A DNA stretch of 64,000 bases from Pseudoalteromonas flavipulchra NCIMB 2033 = ATCC BAA-314 (GTDB lineage Bacteria > Pseudomonadota > Gammaproteobacteria > Enterobacterales > Alteromonadaceae), in NCBI GenBank assembly GCA_000814665.1, contig JWIH01000018.1:1-64000 (forward strand), given 5' to 3'. Position numbers and translations under genes: made by a program. A model generated the notes under the pieces. That model was given only the letters and a program-made list of their open reading frames with translations. It was not told the origin of the DNA and did not search any database. Each line of letters begins with the position of its first letter. Within the stretch, counting starts at the first letter, position 1. Below, one piece after another: positions 61,796-64,000 of this stretch.

Positions 61796-62809
61796 ATGTC
61801 TACTCAAGCACGTGTTGCTATCTTGGGTTTTGGCTTAACTGGGCGCATCGCTGCATTGATGCTCGCTGAGCGCTATCAAATCAGCGTGTTTGAACAAGCA
61901 AAGCAAGGTACGGAGAGCTCAGCAGGTAGTGTCGCGGCGGCCATGTTAGCGCCGTTGGCTGAGTCTGTGATATGCGATGAAGCATTGGCGCTGCAAGGGC
62001 TGGAGTCCATGAAACTGTGGCCACAATTACTGGCGAAACTGGAAAATCCGGTATTTTTTCAGCAGCAAGGCTCCCTTATTGTGGCACATGGTCAAGACCG
62101 TGGTGATTTAGTGAGTTTTCAGCAGCGCTTAAAACCGTTAAGAGATCATAGCGCGGAAGTGGTAAATGGCGCTCGGATCGCGCAATTGGAACCAGAGCTT
62201 GGCGGTGTCTTTCATCAAGGCTTGTATTTACCTTGCGAAGGCCAGCTTGATAATCAGGCGTTTTATCAAAGTAGTGCGGCAACATTAACTAAGCAAGGTG
62301 TAGAGATTAACTACGGTGTTCATTGTAACGAAGCGCAAAAGGCGCAGCTTAGTCAAGCGTATGACTGGGTGATTGATTGTCGCGGTCTTGGTGCGAAAGC
62401 CACGTGTAATGGGCTTCGTGGCGTACGCGGCGAAGTGGCGAGAATTTATGCCCCAGAAGTGACCTTGACTCGACCTGTGCGCTTGATGCACCCAAGATAC
62501 CCCATTTACATTGCGCCAAAGCCAGACCATCAGTTTGTTATTGGTGCGACGGAAATTGAGTCGCAAGATAATGGTGAGATAACGGTACGTTCTACACTCG
62601 AATTACTCTCTGCTGCTTATTCAGTTCATCGTGGGTTTGCCGAAGCGCGAGTATTGTCTTTATTAGCAGGACTTAGACCTGCCTTTAAAGATAATCACCC
62701 CAAAATTGAACAACAAGGTAATGTGATCAGTATCAATGGCCTATATAGACACGGTTATCTGCTGGCACCGCTTATCGTGAAACAAGCACTATCTAAGGAG
62801 TTATTATGA
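61796..62809 (+). CDS. thiO: Glycine oxidase ThiO-like FAD enzyme
   Basis: An FAD-dependent oxidoreductase of 337 residues with the Rossmann loop ILGFGLTGRIAALMLAE, AAAMLAPLAE and a DAO-family C-terminus. ThiO oxidises glycine to dehydroglycine for thiazole synthesis, replacing ThiH. Assignment relies on its place between thiC and thiS. The frame opens at 61697, but AGGAG precedes ATG 61796. A TAGCCACC/GGTGGCTA hairpin at 61750-61778 lies just upstream. It overlaps thiS by 4 nt (ATGA). Confidence 0.88.
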   Translation: MSTQARVAILGFGLTGRIAALMLAERYQISVFEQAKQGTESSAGSVAAAMLAPLAESVICDEALALQGLESMKLWPQLLAKLENPVFFQQQGSLIVAHGQDRGDLVSFQQRLKPLRDHSAEVVNGARIAQLEPELGGVFHQGLYLPCEGQLDNQAFYQSSAATLTKQGVEINYGVHCNEAQKAQLSQAYDWVIDCRGLGAKATCNGLRGVRGEVARIYAPEVTLTRPVRLMHPRYPIYIAPKPDHQFVIGATEIESQDNGEITVRSTLELLSAAYSVHRGFAEARVLSLLAGLRPAFKDNHPKIEQQGNVISINGLYRHGYLLAPLIVKQALSKELL

Positions 62810-63003
62810 AAGTCGAATTTAATGGCGAAACGATTAATATCAACCGCGAGCAAAATATTCAGGAATTTATTGAAGCCAGAGGTGCCAAGCCGCCTTTTGC
62901 CGTCGCGCTTAATGGTACTTTTGTTTCCCGCACGGAGTTGCCAATCGTGACATTGAGCGACGGCGATAAGATTGAGCTTTTATCGCCAATTCAAGGGGGA
63001 TAA
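62806..63003 (+). CDS. thiS: Sulfur carrier protein ThiS
   Basis: A 65-residue ubiquitin-like carrier ending in the essential Gly-Gly (SPIQGG), which is adenylated and thiocarboxylated to deliver sulfur to ThiG. No thiF lies between it and thiG, so the activating enzyme must be elsewhere (thiF, moeB or similar). It lies 2 nt before thiG. Confidence 0.95.
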   Translation: MKVEFNGETININREQNIQEFIEARGAKPPFAVALNGTFVSRTELPIVTLSDGDKIELLSPIQGG

Positions 63004-63005
63004 AT

Positions 63006-63803
63006 ATGCAGTCTTTGACTGATACTAAGCTCACTATTTATGGTGAACAATTTACTAGCCGCATGTTAATTGGCTCAGCACTTTATCCTTCTCCGGAGGT
63101 AATGCAGGCGGCTATTGCCACCTCGGGTGCTGAAATTGTTACTGTGTCACTGAGACGCCAGCAAACTAAGCAGGCGGGTGATGACTTTTGGACGCTTATC
63201 AAAGAGATGGGACTACGAGTCTTACCAAATACGGCAGGCTGTCACAGCGTAAAAGAAGCGGTGACTTTGGCGCAGATGTGCCGGGAAGTGTTTGCCACGG
63301 ATTGGATTAAACTTGAACTCATTGGTGATGAATATAACTTACAGCCAGACCCAATTGCATTGCTCGAAGCCACCGAAATTTTGCTAAAAGACGGGTTTAA
63401 GGTATTGCCTTATTGCACTGATGATTTGGTGCTGTGTCAGCGTTTAGATGCACTTGGTTGTGAAGTTTTAATGCCTTGGGGCGCACCAATTGGTACGGGA
63501 AAAGGGCTGTTAAATCCATATAACCTGCAAACCATTCGCACGCGTTTACCTCATCAAACCTTGATTGTCGATGCGGGACTCGGCTTGCCGTCTCATGCTT
63601 GCCAAGCTCTAGAGCTGGGTTATGATGCCGTACTATTGAATTCGGCAGTGGCAGGGGCGGGCTGTCCTATCACCATGGCAAAAGCGTTTGAAGCCAGCAC
63701 GGTTGCAGGGCGTCTGTCTTATTTGGCAAAAGCAATGCCACAAAAAGAGGTGGCATCACCTTCTACGCCAACCTTAGGCATGCCTTTTTGGCACGCAAAC
63801 TAA
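63006..63803 (+). CDS. thiG: Thiazole synthase ThiG
   Basis: This TIM-barrel enzyme joins deoxyxylulose-5-phosphate, dehydroglycine and ThiS-thiocarboxylate into the thiazole ring. The Schiff-base lysine is K102 in [30 protein letters not shown] and [16 protein letters not shown] are family hallmarks. Its 265 residues are complete. Confidence 0.97.
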   Translation: MQSLTDTKLTIYGEQFTSRMLIGSALYPSPEVMQAAIATSGAEIVTVSLRRQQTKQAGDDFWTLIKEMGLRVLPNTAGCHSVKEAVTLAQMCREVFATDWIKLELIGDEYNLQPDPIALLEATEILLKDGFKVLPYCTDDLVLCQRLDALGCEVLMPWGAPIGTGKGLLNPYNLQTIRTRLPHQTLIVDAGLGLPSHACQALELGYDAVLLNSAVAGAGCPITMAKAFEASTVAGRLSYLAKAMPQKEVASPSTPTLGMPFWHAN

Positions 63804-63837
63804 CTTGAATTGCGGATAACTACATAAGGAGTTCTCT

Positions 63838-64000
63838 TTGTCACACATCGTTTGGAGTATTGCGGGTTCTGATTCTGGCGGCGGCGCTGGTATTCAAGCG
63901 GATATCAAAGCAACGCAGAGCTTTAATGTTCATTGTTGTACCGTAGTAACTGCGTTGACGGCGCAAAATAGTTTAGGAGTGGAAGCGTTAAACCCGGTTT
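63838..64000 (+). CDS. thiD: Hydroxymethylpyrimidine (phosphate) kinase ThiD, 5' part
   Basis: The frame starts at TTG 63838 behind AAGGAG and runs off the window. The 54 visible codons read [19 protein letters not shown] and onward, the ribokinase-type N-terminus of ThiD, which phosphorylates HMP-P to HMP-PP. In this group the gene is sometimes fused to thiE; the rest is needed to tell. Confidence 0.9.
   Translation, partial: MSHIVWSIAGSDSGGGAGIQADIKATQSFNVHCCTVVTALTAQNSLGVEALNPV

Overview
The window reads as chromosome of a marine gammaproteobacterium of the order Alteromonadales, most likely Pseudoalteromonas. This is inferred from gene order (metJ-metBL, pilMNOPQ-aroKB-damX-dam-rpe-gph-trpS, hslVU-priA-rpmE, astC-astA-astD), protein character and small interspersed repeats I recall as common in that group. 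No database search was possible. Nearly everything is core metabolism and housekeeping; there is no prophage, CRISPR array, integron or complete insertion sequence.

Layout: 1-1060 holds the 3' end of 23S rRNA, 5S rRNA and a terminator, followed by a small REP-like cluster. 1352-5787 carries hemN, a dCache chemoreceptor and a YeeZ-like protein. 5779-14159 is a histidine-utilisation cluster (hutH, hutU, hutC, hutI, hutG) with two near-identical HutC-type operators and an embedded GGDEF/EAL protein. 14178-19744 has rraA, a PAP2 phosphatase, a glycosyltransferase, a frameshifted HBM chemoreceptor, a grpB-family gene broken by two miniature elements, and a DUF971 gene. 19794-24868 is hslVU (with a sigma32-like promoter), an FtsN-like SPOR protein, priA and rpmE. 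25641-31201 is malic enzyme, metJ and metBL. 31277-47938 is ponA opposite pilMNOPQ, then aroK-aroB-damX-dam, two small genes, rpe-gph-trpS, pabA and an HDOD gene. 48296-53976 is the arginine succinyltransferase genes, a DUF3802 gene, an OsmC-family gene and speD. 54108-56025 is an accessory patch of small genes. 56151-59305 is a TonB receptor, a thioesterase and a META lipoprotein. 59379 to the end is a TPP riboswitch followed by thiC-thiO-thiS-thiG-thiD (the last cut by the window edge).

The least ordinary part is 54108-55403. A 58-codon ORF at 54761-54937 encodes a peptide with a double-glycine-type leader ending VSGG. Its stop overlaps the start of a six-helix membrane protein by ATGA, and a 25-bp near-palindrome lies between it and an upstream XRE-family regulator. 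This looks like a small secreted-peptide cassette; its function is unknown.

The second notable theme is miniature elements. A 160-bp element occurs inside grpB and between thiC and thiO. A different 193-bp element also interrupts grpB. All three copies share one core: AACAAGGC-like, a 39-40-nt hairpin whose arms differ by compensatory changes, then AACGCAGTTAGCG-like. The two grpB insertions can be removed on paper at their target duplications to give back one open 172-codon frame.
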